This document shows positions 12,392 through 12,510 of a stretch of DNA of 12,510 nucleotides, in pieces. The notes under the pieces were generated by a model. The model had not been told where the DNA came from. It made no database searches and worked only from the letters and a program-made list of their open reading frames with translations. The translations under genes were made by a program, and so were the position numbers. This DNA comes from Thermoproteota archaeon (GTDB lineage Archaea > Thermoproteota > EX4484-205 > JAAOZP01): the NCBI GenBank assembly GCA_025059435.1, contig JANXDK010000009.1, forward strand, positions 1 to 12,510, given 5' to 3'. Each line of letters opens with the position of its first letter. Position 1 is the first letter of the stretch.

Positions 12392-12510
12392 TTGAGTGTT
12401 AAAACGGTAAGGAGGCTTGCTGCTGAAATTCTTAAAGTTGGTGAGTCCAGAATATGGATAGATCCGGAGAGGCTTGAAGATGTTGAGAATGCCGTTACAA
12501 GGGCCGATGT
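12392..12510 (+). CDS. rpl19e: 50S ribosomal protein eL19 (N-terminal part, cut by window edge)
   Basis: The first 39 codons and two further bases are present. They read MSVKTVRRLAAEILKVGESR and then IWIDPERLEDVENAVTRAD, the N-terminal helical part of eL19, which is an archaeal/eukaryotic protein normally following eL32. The TTG at 12392 lies behind GGAGG (12377-12381), five bases after the previous stop. The rest of the gene lies beyond the window; uL18, uS5 and others would be expected next. Confidence 0.95.
   Translation, partial: MSVKTVRRLAAEILKVGESRIWIDPERLEDVENAVTRAD

Overview
The window is archaeal chromosome, most likely from a hyperthermophilic member of the Thermoproteota (Crenarchaeota). 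Four things point there. The ribosomal proteins are of archaeal type, with eS4, eL32 and eL19 inside the spc order. The RNase P protein gene rnp1 sits between uL29 and uS17. Transcription units begin with archaeal TATA-like boxes. Many genes start with TTG or GTG behind a GGAGG Shine-Dalgarno motif. By eye the base composition is moderately AT-rich. I cannot name a genus.

Region by region: positions 1-303 are very AT-rich, with short (AT)n runs and no convincing gene. 356-1299 is a two-gene unit: a small membrane protein resembling the substrate-binding (S) component of an ECF transporter, overlapped by a short FmdE-family protein. 1300-1734 is mostly non-coding and holds tRNA-Ser(TGA) on the minus strand, a possible 30-codon ORF, and two promoters sharing a 14-base motif. 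1735-2136 is an unrecognised charged helical protein. 2182-3045 is the SPOUT-family RNA methyltransferase that archaea commonly carry just upstream of rpl3.

From 3181 to the right edge the window is the archaeal S10/spc ribosomal cluster: uL3, uL4, uL23, uL2 / uS19 / (minus-strand small gene) / uL22, uS3, uL29, Rnp1, uS17, uL14, uL24, eS4, uL5, uS14, uS8, uL6, eL32 and the first 39 codons of eL19. Within each block the genes overlap or are a few bases apart and look translationally coupled. The cluster is not one unbroken operon. There is a 187-base gap with its own TATA box before uS19. A 73-codon gene of unknown function on the opposite strand then separates uS19 from uL22, with divergent promoters between it and uL22.

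The ribosomal genes supply both subunits. Around the cluster lie RNA-processing partners: RNase P protein 1, the SPOUT methyltransferase and a tRNA. I do not see a clear new multi-gene system. The best leads are the antisense gene splitting the S10 cluster, the ECF-S/FmdE-like pair with an altered metal-site motif, and an abrupt codon-usage switch inside uL2.
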